Assembly: GCF_001649575.2 (NCBI RefSeq)
Contig: NC_051439.1
Span: 15,096,512 to 15,160,511 of the forward strand
Length of the DNA: 64,000 nt
Origin: Kryptolebias marmoratus
Lineage: Eukaryota > Chordata > Actinopteri > Cyprinodontiformes > Rivulidae
Direction: 5' to 3'
The position numbers and the translations under genes were made by a program. Positions 38,336 to 51,500 of the stretch are shown one piece after another (position 1 is the stretch's first letter; every line of letters starts with the position of its first letter). Under the pieces are notes generated by a model. That model was not told the origin of the DNA and searched no databases. It saw only the letters and a program-made list of their open reading frames with translations.

Positions 38336-41300
38336 CTGCCATTTAATATTTTTTATAGTTGATCTTTTAATATGTCTTTTTTGTTTTACATTAAATATAT
38401 TTGTAATTATGGCTGGTATTTTAGGATTTATTGTACTCTGGTTGTCTAAATGTTCTTTTTTTAAACAAAGTTGATTTCAATTGGATTAATTTAGTAAGCT
38501 TCTCTTTTTACATCTGCTTTAGATGAAAGAAACCATTTTTCCTGACCTAGAAAAGTAATGTCTTTGGTATCTAAACCTATTTTTAAAATATAAATATAAA
38601 TCTTGTTTTGTATTTTAGAACAGGGAATCTTAAAGTTGGGTTTGGGACCCCTCTGTGGGCAAAAAGAGTGTGGCTAGTGTCATAATAAATGGATAAAAAT
38701 TATTGTTATCAACATTTCCTTGTTTATTTGACCTAACAGTGATATTTTTCAACCAAAAATATGTAGGGTGAAATGTCTCCAGTTTTATTTTGTGAGCCAT
38801 CAGTTGAAACGTTTGAGAAACTTTATCTTTAAATGTCAGTTTTGAGAACCTTTAAAGGCTGTATGTTCTTAACCAGTTGTGTATTAAACCAATCGTCTTT
38901 CAGAAAAACAAAAACAGGTTCTGTCCGTGTGATCCTAAATTCCTAAAATGTCAACAAAACACCAATCAGAGCTATCCCCGTAACCATTTAAAGCAAGAGA
39001 TGGAGACAATGTGAACAAACAGGGGCTCAAAGTTGCAGCTGCTCATCTCGTGGCCCCTTTCCCCGTCCCTCGCCTCCTCATCCCTCCTTGTGCTCCCCCA
39101 ACTGCTTCGGTCACCTTTGCCCCGTGTTCCAGCTGTCGTGCGTTTTGAAAGGGCCATTTGCAGCTCCTCGCAGCCTTCTGACACAGAGGGGAATGAGCAA
39201 TGTGACTGACGGGAGGCAGCAGCCACCGGTTTGAAGTGGCCACCAGCTAGATTCTTATCCACTTACTGTTTTATTCCATTTTTAGTCTGCCTGCGCTGCT
39301 GTCTTAATCGAGCGATGAGAAGAATTGAATAAGATGTTTCTCCGTTTGGTCAAAGAAAACAGACAAAGAAATAAAAGTGACAGACTTCTTACTTTCTACC
39401 ATCGGATGAAATGATAAGGAAAAGTGTCAGGTGTGTGGCAAACAATTCCCCATTCAGCACTGATGCTTCCATCCATCCAGGGGCAGCGATGTGGATAAGA
39501 ATAGGAGCCGTGGCCCCGAGTTTCTCTTCCCCTGGCAAACGTAGGCGCCCAGTAGAGGAGGGGTGTGTGTGTTCACAGGGGCAAGACAAAGCAGCGGTTG
39601 TGCCTGGGGACCGTAGCCTCAGCGGAGAGAGGCTCGGCACGGTGAAGGTTCTCACACACAGAAAAAAAAAAAAAAAAAGATAGAGAGACAGAGAGAATGA
39701 GAGTGGGGGAGCAGAGACAGCGAGAACACTTCCTGGAGGTTCATTCTTCCTCTCTGCAATCATCAATGGCATTCTCCCCCTGACCCACTCCTCTCCCAGA
39801 CAAACAAAAGACCCTGCATTCCAGTGGAGCCTGACCAGCCAACCAGCCAGCCAGCCACAGTTGAACCACATCTTTCTCCCCCACTGGACCAAAGTCTCAT
39901 GACAGCAGTGGTTTGTGCTCTGGATGTCAGTTTAAGGAAGTTTGCGGTGCATTGTCGTACTTCAAAAAGCTCCTTCAAAATCCATTAACGTCGCTTTTTT
40001 TTTTTTTTCCAACACAGTGTTTCGCAATGTTCTATTCCAGCTGTGTTTTCTTGCAGATACTTTCAAATCCAGCTTCTTTTATATATTACACAATTCAAGC
40101 ATGCATATTGGGCATCAGTGAGACATCTGAGATCCTCCAAAGAATGTGAAATAAAGTTTTATGAGTTTGTGTTTGGCTGCACAGTTTTCAGTTTATCGCT
40201 GTTTTATACTGATGCCACAGTTTTACGCTCCATTTATGCAACTGTTTTGTCTAATTGTTACATTTATCTAATCTTCCCAATGTGACAGCTCATGCAGCAT
40301 CTTTCTGTAGTTCCACCCCTTTCATATCATGTCCATCCTGTATCTGTTTGGATTTCTTTATTGTTGTTACTGCATGCTTTCTGTTTTCCTTAAGCACCCC
40401 ATTAGGATCTGTTCTGTCTGCTATATCCTCTCTAATTATACCTCACAATAAACACAATTTGATTCCCTGGGTTCATAACTTTTGCGATGAGAAGACGTGC
40501 CCATCGCCAGGCCGGAGGAGTTAAAAACAAGAGCAGAAAGTGTGGGATTCCCTCAGTCGTCTCTGTTCGTATGACAGGAACAGCTTGGCTCAGCTGACTC
40601 ACAGTAACAGTGAGGAGCACATCACAGAGCAAGTGACAAAAAAAAGAAAACAGCTAGGGGAAGTGACAGTAGAACCGGCTGAGAGACAGAGGGCACACAG
40701 GGCCATAAATCTTTCATCACACAGGGAACACAACCAGCAGTCCCTGCAGTCCTGTTCTTGTCATGTTATTTATCAGTTATTGCCTGAATTCTCACAATAA
40801 TCTTGTGGTTTTATTTCATACTGCACTCCTATCTCAACTGTTTATATCTTTTATGTTGATGAAACGTGTTTTGCTCACTGATATATCTTTGGAATTAGGG
40901 AGTAAAATGCAGAATCACACGGGAACTGCAGCTGAATGTTGTATTTTGAACGATAAAATGAAAGTTTTCTGAAATGTGTCATCTGAAGGGTCTTCAATTT
41001 GGAAATATTTGAGCAGACAGAGTCATTTGAGGGTTTCATTTGATAGTACACAGTGACTTTGATGACTTTTAAACAGACTCAGCTAACCTGTTTGTACATG
41101 TCTGGAGCAAGCTTAACTCTTACCTCTCCAGCTTGGAGTTTTTAAATCCTGATTATAACTCAAAAATTATTTGATAAAACAGTATTTTATGTTGTTCTTT
41201 CAGCAGGTTTATTAGGCAATGTGATATAGTCTTGCCTACCAATTTGTAACATTGTCTTATCAAAATAATAATTTGAAGGTTTTGTGTCTTGAAAACTAAA

Positions 41301-42470
41301 GTTTTTTGTATTTAAAGTAAAATTACAGTTGGAATGCTGTGCAGAAGGCAACAAGAAGGCATGCAGTTCTTTTATTATTATTATTTTATTTCATGTTCCT
41401 TTTTAACAAGGAAGCCACAGCATTTTTTTCATGTTCTCATGACAGTAGCTTATTTAACTTTTGTACTACATCGATTTGCTTGATAAAGATTTGTTCCTCC
41501 TTTCTCATGTATTCAATTTCAGATAGTGTTGGAGAGATTTAGCCCAGGTTTAGTTTAGTCATTTTTTATGTACCATGTTGCAAAATATGTGCAAACTGTT
41601 GTTCATTCATTTATTAAACAGCCTAAAAGAGCAAACCCCTTTTCTAAATAAAATAACATGTGTGTGGTAAGGTTACAAGGTGCTTTCCAAAAATGCTGGC
41701 AGAAATAGGTAAAAACAACACGGGAAGCAAAAATATAAAGTAAACAACAAAACCATAAAACAATGTAAAGAAGGGTCCAGTAAAGGTTTACTAATTGAAG
41801 CTAATTCAGTTAGGAAAAGTTTAAAGTTCATGGTGTGCAAATGCATTAAAGGTGGAAAAATGTGCATTTTGCTTTAGAAGATTCAGAAGGTCTTTACTCT
41901 CTGCAGCGCAGTCAGTGATGTTCTAAACTTGAAACGGTTCCTGCACTTTTCTTGTAAACAAAGCTGTGATAAAAAAAATAAAAACTGCTTCTGGTTTTTA
42001 GTCTGTGTTAGCAGAACAAACACGAATGTGATGGCAAACAAGACAATAAAACTAACTGAAATCAGAAACTAAAAATAAAGTTTGTTTTGATAATAAAAAC
42101 AAGCCTCAAGCTTTCATTTTCACATTTGTTTGCATTTCTTTTTGCAGTTTGTTAATATTTATTTTCCTTTATTAGGCCTGAGTTCTTGGAAATAAAATGG
42201 GAAGAAATTCAGGGTGGTTTAAAACATTTTCCAGTCTTGTGCTTTTTTTTTTTTTGCACAAAAAACAGATTTTATAATATCAAAGAACTGTTGATGATAT
42301 ACTAATAATATTATTTTATAAGACATCATTCTGAATTTGAAACAATCAGGGATGTAAATGTTTACATGACTGATCAAATACTTTTCATGATAAAAAAAAG
42401 TTAATTCAAAATTGCAGTAAACTTAATAATTAATTGTTTTAATTATTGATAAATCAAATGTAAATATAAA
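38336..42470. other. Intergenic between ZBTB42 and AKT1, no gene recognised
   Basis: It is mostly AT-rich with poly-A or poly-T runs. The 39.0-39.9 kb part is richer in G/C and has open frames up to 167 codons on the minus strand, but these carry low-complexity stretches and no domain. As it lies between divergent genes, it may hold shared regulatory elements. I see no motif that proves it. Confidence 0.45.
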
Positions 42471-42479
42471 TATTAAAGG

Positions 42480-43515
42480 CCTAGCATTCCTTCAGGGAAT
42501 GCATATCACCCCATCGCTTTTCATGCCAAAGTTTTAGATAAAGATCATCTAATGATGAAAAATGACAGCCTTTTTGGTTAAAATTAACATTATGTGGGAT
42601 CTCATGCAACATTGCTAGATGTCATGCTCATGTCAGCTAATTTTAGCCCAGTATCTGTAAAACTGACTGTGTTTTAGCCATTTTTGTGTTTGGTAAGGGT
42701 TGATTAGCTGTGGCGGTCATGGTGGATTGGATCAGTTGTAGATGTACCAGCCATTAAAAGGACACTTTCTGTGTGTTTCTGGTGCTGGTCCCAAGCCCCC
42801 AAAAAAATGGTGAGGGTTGCATCAGGAAGGACACCTGATGTAGAACTTGTGCCAAAACAAAGATGCATATCTACGACTGCCCTACTGGATCGGTCGGGGC
42901 CGGGTTATCAACAACCAGCGGGAACTTGGAGGCAGGTGATCAGCTGTGGAGACCCCTGATAAGAGGAAGACTAAACTAGCATTCAGAGTAAGTGATGTGA
43001 ATGACTCTCAGCTACAACCAAACCACATTTTAGTACAACATCTGTGCTAAATATGTGCACAACATGTGTAAAATTGCCTGAATTAAATCCATTTTCTCAT
43101 TTTTTACAAGATCAGTTGACTGTCACAGCCATATTGGATTGGATTTGCTCCAAAACATAGTCGGCTGTGAATATTTTCTGAAACTTTGAATAAAACTCAT
43201 CTAGTGGTTGGTGAGATATTTTGATAACATACAGAGTTAACTTCAAATAGTGAATGGCAAAACTTTAAACATGGATTTTGCATAATCTTTTAGAGCTCAG
43301 AATATGTTTTGGGGATCAGCTCAATATCTGTAAAACTGATTGACTTATAGCCACTTGTGCTTTGTAAGATCACTTAGTTGCAGCAGGTATTCAGGTATTC
43401 AGCTGTAGATCTGCATATATTGATTCTGTGAGTTTTATTAGAATTTATCAAGTGGTTCATGAGCTATTTTGGTAACAGACACAAACATCCGCCTTTGCCT
43501 TGTGGCGGCACGCGA
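42480..43515 (-). repeat. Unit-repeat copy interrupted by a LINE end, with terminal hairpin
   Basis: Reverse-orientation units of the ~305-bp repeat run from GCATTCCTTCAGGGAATGCA near 42485 to TCCGCCTTTGCCTTGTGGCG near 43488. The inverted end motif matches that at 4.17 kb. The right end can form a hairpin (CCGCC 43489-43493 with GGCGG 43504-43508). A LINE fragment at about 42771-42965 interrupts the unit order. Some units are shortened (about 250 bp). Confidence 0.7.
42771..42965 (+). mobile_element. Fish non-LTR retrotransposon 3' fragment
   Basis: It reads GGTGCTGGTCCCAAGCCCCC, then 'GTGAGGGTTGCATCAGGAAGG', 'ACTTGTGCCAAAACAAA', 'GGATCGGTCGGGGCCGGGTT' and ends 'CAGCTGTGGAGACCCCTGATAA'. These are the standard landmarks of a very common fish LINE 3' region, whose usual end is 'gctgtggcgacccctaa'. 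It is internally deleted and non-coding. Confidence 0.8.
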
Positions 43516-43890
43516 TAGTAAACATGTATGAATGTAAACTTGAGCAGCTGGATCCGGGAAAGAATCAACGGATTAATCGGTCATTTATTATGGCTCACTC
43601 CGAAGCAAGTGGCAAAATAATTAAATTTTAAAAAATCCCCCACTGGCTAACCGGAAAAAGTTAATCTTGTACAGAATCTCATGTGATCATTGCAGGAAGT
43701 GGAACAGATTCATCCCTTTGGATAAGTGAGGACCACAACTTTGAATCTCCACCGGACCCGTGCGGGGTCCCCGGGCCGTTACTTGGCGCAGCTGAAGCAG
43801 AGGAGGTTCACTGAGGCCATGCGGCCCGGGTTCCTCTCCTCTCCTCTCCTGCTGCAGGATTTTTTTTTTTTTTCAATGGGACGCCTGGTA
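43516..43890. other. Sequence upstream of the candidate AKT1 leader
   Basis: It contains no gene. GC content rises towards the right end, which includes CCGGACCCGTGCGGGGTCCC and a TCTCC-rich tract before the candidate AKT1 start region. Confidence 0.4.
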
Positions 43891-43906
43891 TTACTCCTCT
43901 GGCTGA

Positions 43907-44113
43907 TATAAGGTCGGCGCTAGGACCCGGGAGGCGCCCGCTGCCAGCGAGCAGCAGACAGCGCGTTCGGGAGGCGTAGTGGAAGAAAAGGCAAGAGAGA
44001 AACGGAGTAAATGAGAGCACTTCTGTCCACATTGTTGAGGGACTTATCAACTTCAAACACTTTCGAAACACCCCACTATAATGAGACGGACACGCTGTTG
44101 AGCTCCTGTCCAG
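43907..44113 (+). promoter_or_regulatory. akt1: Candidate AKT1 promoter and non-coding first exon
   Basis: A TATAAGG at 43907-43913 is followed by GC-rich sequence (GGAGGCGCCCGCTGCCAGCG) and ends in a good donor, CAG then GTAAAT at 44114. A second donor-like AAACAG/GTAGGT occurs near 44170. The next exon begins at the acceptor at 48392-48393, so a leader exon is required upstream and this is the best candidate. An ATG at 44011 would open a short upstream frame. The assignment is inferential. Confidence 0.35.
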
Positions 44114-44376
44114 GTAAATGTCCAGATTTTCTTCGCATGTTGAACTACAAGAGGTCGAGAGCTAAAAACAGGGTAGGTCCCCCATTGTACTTACATACAT
44201 GGGATGCGGTTATTCTCACCCAAGCTGCCCCGCTAGGCCCCATATCCTTTCTGTCGCTGAATTTTTGGCACTTTTCTGGCTTCATTTCGCCGAGGGTGCT
44301 ACCGAGCAGGAAAGACGGAGGCTTAACAAACGCCACGCAATGAGTCCCAACGCGTTGTTGCTCTGCTACAAACATT

Positions 44377-44384
<8 letters not shown>

Positions 44385-44420
<36 letters not shown>
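44385..44420. repeat. (AT)n microsatellite
   Basis: About 18 tandem AT/TA dinucleotides, preceded by TATGTG. Confidence 0.95.
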
Positions 44421-44425
<5 letters not shown>

Positions 44426-44429
44426 GTTT

Positions 44430-47400
44430 ATTTAAATAAAGAAGCCAGCAAGTCAGTTCTGACAAAAGACCACTTTGGAAGCGAACAAAGTGTCTGCAGT
44501 GCCTGAAAGTGCTCACCTCTGCTGGGAGCTTGTTTTTGCCCGAGCTTTGTGGCCCTGGAGGCAAATGAAAACAAATGAGCTCAACAAGAAGAGAGGGCAA
44601 CTCATTCATTGTTATAAACTTACCCACTGCGTTTGTTTACGCACTTTGGTTTAAGCTTTTTCTTTCTTTTTTTTTGGCCGCACGTTTAACCTTTAACCGC
44701 TCTCTTTGTTGTTTTTATCACAGCCTTAGCAGACAAAAAAAGTTAGCACACCTTTTTTTTTTTGCCGTGACTTGTTGACACTCTGCACTGGCTCTGAAAA
44801 ATGGGGCCTTTTTGGTAAACTCCAGGGAGGGCGCAGGAAAAAAATGCCACAACTAGCAGTGTTATTTTCTAGTTTTCCTCTCCAGTAATCAGCCCAATGA
44901 GATAATGCATGTTTCTGATTGGTTCCTCTCTCTTCACTGTCATTATCACCACCTCCTACAGCAATGACATATCCACCAAATCATGTTAACTACAGGGTCT
45001 TTTTTTTTGTCAGGTAAGTTTATTTGTGTGGAAACAAGTGAAATGATGTGATCATTGATGATGTTCAGCGCATTGCTAATATCTGTGTCTCCATTTCTCT
45101 CAGAGTTTAAAGCAATGTCCCCCGGGCGTGCAGTACCCTTCAAGTGTCAAAATGTTTTTATCAAGTCATGAGACTACGTCTGTTCGTTGTGTGTACGCAA
45201 GGGAGCTTGGCATGTGACCCGAGGAAGACGCAACAAGCTGGCGTAACCATGCCGCCTGTGACTCTCCCTGTTCTATTTAGAAAATACCAGTCACCTCCCA
45301 CCCAATCCCCTCACAGCTCCGTTGACGCAAATGCAGGCAGAATCTGAGGAATGCCCGTCTGAAGCTTTTGCCCCTCTTCGAAACAGCTGGGGACCTGGGA
45401 CCTGGTCAGGCCGCCAGAGTTTGTTGTGACTCAGGAAGGTGGAGGTGATCTCCTCAGTCTGCGTCGCAAAGAGTTTTGGCCGAAACGCACTCCTCTTGCG
45501 TTCAAGCTGCGAGTTCGGCGAGCTTTAAAATCGTCTGAACAGCATTAAAAATGAATGCATCAACACGAAGGCCTCGCTGGTCGTGTCATCACAGGGTTAA
45601 GCAAGCAAGCCTGCTTTGTTTTTCAAGGTTGCGCTCACTGCAGTTTGGCATTTTAGCAACAGTTACCGCAATATTCTTGTTATCAATGATGCGTTTTCAG
45701 GGAACTTGAAAGAGGAACCTGGTTCTCTACAGTAGATAAGATTAATACCAGTTCCACCGTAGTATGCGAAAACAAGTGTTGCCCCCAGGGGCTAATTTCC
45801 AGTAACAGGTGAGCCTGTTTAATGTTTCCATATCTTTTTCATCATGTGAAATGTTTGAGAGTAATGTTCAACCTTCTGTAATGGCAAACCAGCTGCTGAC
45901 TGTATTGTTTACCCGAGCGGCAGCAGGAACCAGAGGAGGAACAGGCTTGTATCTATTGATCTGTTTTGATGTCGGAAGTGGTGTAGTGATGTCGGCCTGA
46001 TTTTTCTGCTTCCTGCCCCTAAGCACATGGGACTGTCCTCTCTGGCCCGGTGACAGGCTCCATGTGTGGTATGTTTTGCCGTGTGACACTGATTTGCATT
46101 GAATGGGATGCCGCCCACCCCCTTCGCTCCTTAAGCTGGAGCCAGAAAGATGAATGATTGAAAACTGTCCTGACATCAGGGCGGGCGGGCAGGCAGGCAG
46201 GCGGTGGCCCACAGGCCCTGCAGACCATGTGACCTGCCGTCAGGGTACTGGGTTCATTTAGTGGCTGCAGCGCTGGCAGCAGCCCAGTTTTTCCACACAG
46301 GCCACAGTAGCAATAGGTCGCTCCCATTAAAACAGCAGCGCTCTGTTGTGGCTCCAGAGCCAGTCCTTGTGCATGTGTTGCCTTTTTGGCTGCGGTGTGC
46401 GCGCGCTCGAGTTTGTTTGTGTGATGTATCCCAATGTGTATGTAACGTGTGTGTGTGTGTGTGTGGACACCCGTGTCGCAGAGTGCATTCCGAGATGCCG
46501 AAAAGGATCCGATGGTTTGAGAGATCCCAAGTTTCAGCTGCGCTCTGTGCGTCGTTTCAGGACCCTTCCAACGCTGGCTGTGTGTGAGGCGAGCACTGCA
46601 GGGCAATAAACCAAAACTTGTCAAGAAGAAGAGCCGCTTTGATGTTGCACGCTCACCTTTGCTTACTGATAGAAGTGAGAGGAGAACGGGAGTAAAAAAA
46701 ATAGCGTGTTGATGACACATTCGGTGACAGATGTAGTTAAGCCCAGGGCTGTACTGATATGACTCGTCAATAGTCACATTCACTTCCTGTTGTTGGCCAC
46801 ACCAGTAAACTGAATGAGGCCAGTCAAACAGAGCTCTTCTCTGATGCAGAAGCAGGAAAATTGATTTCAGTCAATGCTTGGGAATTGCCTGGCTCAGTGT
46901 GTGACATGTGTGTACGGAAGCATGGCAATTGATCATTGTTTTCCTTCTGCCCTGCGTTCAAAGCGGTCTTTATGTCATAAAGAAGGCCTGAATGGATGAA
47001 AGTGTCAAGTGTTTTTGGTAATGATAGCCTGTAAGGTTTTTTTTTTTTTCTTCTTCTTTTTCTTTTAGTATGTACTGTTGATGGATAACTAAGTGATTTG
47101 GAACTCAGCCAGTTTGTCAGATGACTCTTAGTGCAGTTTTCTTGTACACAAGCCATCATGCATTTTGCCTTGAGGTTCAGTTGCGTCAATTTTCGTAGCT
47201 TGATCTTTTACTCGTATTTACTTTTTGTGCTTCAGGTAGTGCATTCATAAACTCAGACACATGTGACACTTGGACACATTTATACTGTAAATATTGCATT
47301 AATATTTTGTCAGGTTTTTTTGTTGTTACTTGTGGAACCAGGAACACAAGTTCTTATTAAATAAATGACAGTGGTTTTTAAAGTAACTGTTTTATGTCAC

Positions 47401-48393
47401 TAAGGTCTGCTTTTCATACATCCTTTGTATGAAAATCCAGCTTCTCAAACTAGTTCTTTTGACCATTACATTGGTTTTTATAATTGCTGACTTCAGTGGG
47501 AAATTATTCTTGTAATTTTTTAATTTTAAGACCGTTTTAGTTCAGATACATTTTTTTTTATCCTCCATGTTTCCTGAGTTTAAAATGATCACAAATGTAT
47601 AATAAAATAAGTCTAATGGTCAGTTAAGCTCTTTAACTTTCTTGTTAGTACGCGTTGAATTAATTTATTGTCGCAATGAAGTAATGAGCCAAAAAATAAA
47701 ACGCATATTTAATCTTGGCCCGTCCAAACATTTAGCACATTGTGAAGTTAGAAATGGGATTAAAATGTTGTCACCTGCCCCATATGTCGTTCTACTGTTT
47801 TCAGTGGGAAAATTAACAATTCTCCTGAAACCACCAAAACAAGACTGTTCATTTTAAGCTTTATCACTTGCTCACAGGATTAAAGGAAAAAAAAAAGTCT
47901 GTTACAATTAGATGGAAAATGTGAGCTTAGTTTTGCCAAAACCATTAGGACACACTTTTTTTTTTAAATACAGCAGCAAAACAAGTTTGATAATCTATTA
48001 ATGTGTGTGGTTTGTGCGATAATTATATAACATCATAATCTTTTTTTGTGCTGTTGTGGTCACAAGTGGAGGAAAAACTCCTAGTCTATCAGGAAAGGCT
48101 GTATTGGTTGTGAACAACATGGAATTTTCCAGTATGGGAGGCTTCACAATGAATGCCAAAAACCATGGCCTTGCGCAGTTATTTGAACCTTGAAATGTTG
48201 CAGGTTCCACTTGTTAAAAGGACACCACCCCGGCTGCAGCGTGTCCTCCCCAGACTGGGCCATAAAGCACCAGAGATCCTCTCACTTCCACTGCCTCCAC
48301 TCTGTGGTGTTGACCCGAGGGTTAATATTCAGACAAAAAACAAAATCCTCCACCTCAAAGTGAGGCTAATTTTTACTTTTCTTCAACTAATAG
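44430..48393. other. akt1: Presumed AKT1 5' intron, no gene recognised
   Basis: Open frames occur (up to 254 codons on the minus strand at 46019-46783) but they are built on GT/CA repeats and have no family resemblance or splice context. The 45.2-46.6 kb part is less AT-rich than its surroundings and may contain regulatory DNA; I see no diagnostic motif. Confidence 0.4.
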
Positions 48394-48524
48394 GTTACCA
48401 CCATTGAGAAGGCAACTTTAAACCCCAGGACCCCGTCTCCAGGCTCCTGCACAGGGCTGAGTGAAGGAAGCAGAGTCGTGTCTCTCCCTGTGGGAAACCT
48501 GGATCCTCCATCTAGTCCACCAAC

Positions 48525-51500
48525 ATGACCAATGTGGTGATCGTCAAGGAGGGATGGCTGCATAAAAGAGGTAACAAGAACACTTCTACTAATGATTTAA
48601 TTTAATTGTTTTTAATGCTACACCTTATAATCAGTTCTGATGCAATTATCACATGCACTTTGTTTACTTAATGTCATTTTGTGTAAGTGCAGTGATCACT
48701 TTGTGTACTAGAACTGTTCAAACATGCAGGTTAACCAGGCTGCCACAAAACACAAAATATGTAAAGACTTTAAAATATGTTCGTTGCGCAAAAAAGGTTG
48801 CAAAACCCTTGTTGATGCCTGTTTGCATTCTGCACTGATAGACAGTTTTGATGTTACTCATCTTTCATGTTTTTATTGGTGTAGTTTCAGAAATTATTTG
48901 TTGCCGTAGTGGTTGTTAGATTTGCATGTTTGTGTTGTTTTGCCTATAAAATTGGCAAGAATTTTGATTGATAGTCAGTATTTGCACAGCGACTGATTAA
49001 TGATTTTTTTTTTTGTTAAAAAATCAAAACTGAAGAACTACTTATTTGTGGAATCCCCAGTTGGGCCTCGTTTAGTTCCCCTGACATTGCTGTGCGGTGT
49101 GACATGGTTCTGTGTCGGGCGCGAGTCCTGTTGTTTGGACGAAAAGGCATTCCTCACATACCTGCTGGCTTTGAGCAGCTTTATGTGCGCATACTAACTC
49201 TGCCTTCAGCTACAGCTGCCTTGCAGAGCCCACTCCATCACCACCAGGGGCAAAGCGGGATAAGAAAGTTTCCAAAACCACTGAAATCTCCCAAACTCGG
49301 AGCCAAAGAACCAGACTTCTCACTGGATGAGGGGAAACTCCGATATGGAGCAGGTCACTAGTGAAACTCTTGTTAACAGATCGCTGCTGGGATGTTTAAT
49401 TGTCTTCAAGGCTTGGGTCTGTCTCAGGAGACACACCTACATCTTTACACATTTGGTTGAATCTCAGGCTGAAAACCCATTTTACCCCTTACTCCTGCCT
49501 CTGTGTTTTGCACATTCACGTTCAGGAGGAGGGCAGGACGAAGTCGTAAAGCCATGTGTTCCTTCAAGCTTGGGTTTTTCAGGGACACATTTCACAAAGA
49601 TGCCAGCTAGCTGTGCTGGCAGCAAAACTCACAACTGAGTTTTGATGTCACCCTAGAAATTGGGGTCCAGGAAAGCTTCATTAGCGGGACGACAGATGCA
49701 GCAGGAACGTGCACGTTCTTTAAATATGTGACAAATTTATACTCTAATCTTAATCCGCGATTTGGAAATTTGTTAGCCTTGTTTGTTTAAACTTGTGAAC
49801 CAAGTTTTACTTTTCTATTTCTTTACCAATTAAGGTATCATAAAATATGCTTATTCTTTAAATATAATAAAAAGTACCTGATTCATACTAATTTGCAGAA
49901 GTATCAGTACCATCAGGCCATCTTCACAGCACTGCTGCAGACAGATAACTCTTCCTCTCTGTAGCATCTGACACACAAACTCTATTTGACAATCTCAACT
50001 CGAAACTAGTTGGTGGTCTGCATAAGACTAACTTGGTATTGTTTTTATTGTTGTAGTTTTCCCTAGGGTTTCACACTTAAACTTTTAGTTAAATTTGACA
50101 TCAGTTCGTTGAGGTATGAATTTACAACTAGTTACATTGTGTGTACTTTTTTTATTCATTTCAGTATTTATCATGTAAAAGATTCTGTGTGTGCGTTCAT
50201 GTGTCTCATCTAAGCAAGACTGTACAGACAGTTCACGGTTCTGTTATCTCGACAACGCTAGCAGAGGTAATTGAATTTTACTATTGGGGTGTTGTTGTAG
50301 GAAATCAGCAGATGATCTGGAGGTTTGAAAAGGCAAATGTGAACTCCATCAAGCATAGGAGAGAAAAAAAATCCCACATCCCGCAGTTTTACGGGAAAAT
50401 TAGCTTTCCAATTTGACCACTAATTTAAACATGAGACACTCATGAGGAGTAATGCAAACTGCAGTGTGTCCTTCAGCGGCAGCGGCAAGAAATAACTAAT
50501 CAGTCAGGAGAAGAGGCTGAAATGACAATAAAACTCAGGGATCTAAGCATGTTGTAACGGACGATCGACATTTATGGGTCATATTTTATTGAAGAGAGAG
50601 AAAAATTAAGTGAATCAAAATGCATAATGTGTGTGCGTGCATGCTTTTAAAAATGCGAAGGGAAGCATTTAAAAAAAATTTTTTTATCGTAGATGTTAAA
50701 TTACACTTGTTTGATGTGTCTTATTCATTCTAACCTTGTACGATTGTGCACTCGGTTATTTTGGCATCTGTTGCTTCTTTCCATGTTTGTTTTTCTGTGC
50801 CACAAAACTGGCAAATGTCCCTTTTTTCCTTTCTTTCTTTTTTTCCACGCACTTCCACCAGTACTGATAAGAACGGAACATTCTAATACTGAGTTGGTGT
50901 AAAATCTAACTGTAAGATTAGTCAAATAGTGGCCTGTAAGAAAAACGGTGAGGTTTTCTGGCGTGCACACAGTTCTCGCAGAGACGCCGCTGTAGTTGTG
51001 ACACGCACTAAACAAACAACCCTTCAGGAATAGTGAGTTGGCATGCTGTCGTAGCCCAGCAGCTGTGCCCTGTGAAATGTCACCCCGAGCCTTCGTGTTT
51101 TTGATTGGAGGACTTCCGCCCGCTTGCCTGACAGGAAGGCTTTTAGTGTCGCATCACTGTCATCCAGTCTTTGCCCCGGAGCCACCGCACAGAAGGTGAA
51201 CCTACAGCCGCCCTGCCTCGCTATCCGTCACCTCCACCAGCCATCCTGCACCTTTTTTAGTTGAGCTTTTGTTGTGTGGTAGCACCACCCAAGTGACTCA
51301 AATCTCCACGTGGGCGTAATGATAAAAGGCTTAAACTCCCTCACTGTGCTCATTACTCCCATGTGTGCATTCAAAATACCAATTTAATGTCTCAAAAAAC
51401 ATGTCCCTTCATATTTCCACCAACATTTTGTGTTTGTTCTATGAACCTGCACAAACGTCGACTACATTCTTATATAACTTTGCAAAATTCATCTCGGTTC

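Noticed and set aside
39389..39892. 167-codon minus-strand frame near 39.6 kb
   Set aside because: It contains a run of Phe and Ser/Leu low complexity from a poly-A tract and has no domain.
45846..45862. GTGAAATGTTTGAGAG, similar to the start of miR-203
   Set aside because: It diverges from the microRNA after the first 11 bases and there is no obvious hairpin partner nearby.
46019..46783. 254-codon minus-strand open frame in the AKT1 5' intron
   Set aside because: No start context, splice signals or domain. Part is a translated CA microsatellite (a His-Thr run). The length is within what less AT-rich sequence gives by chance.
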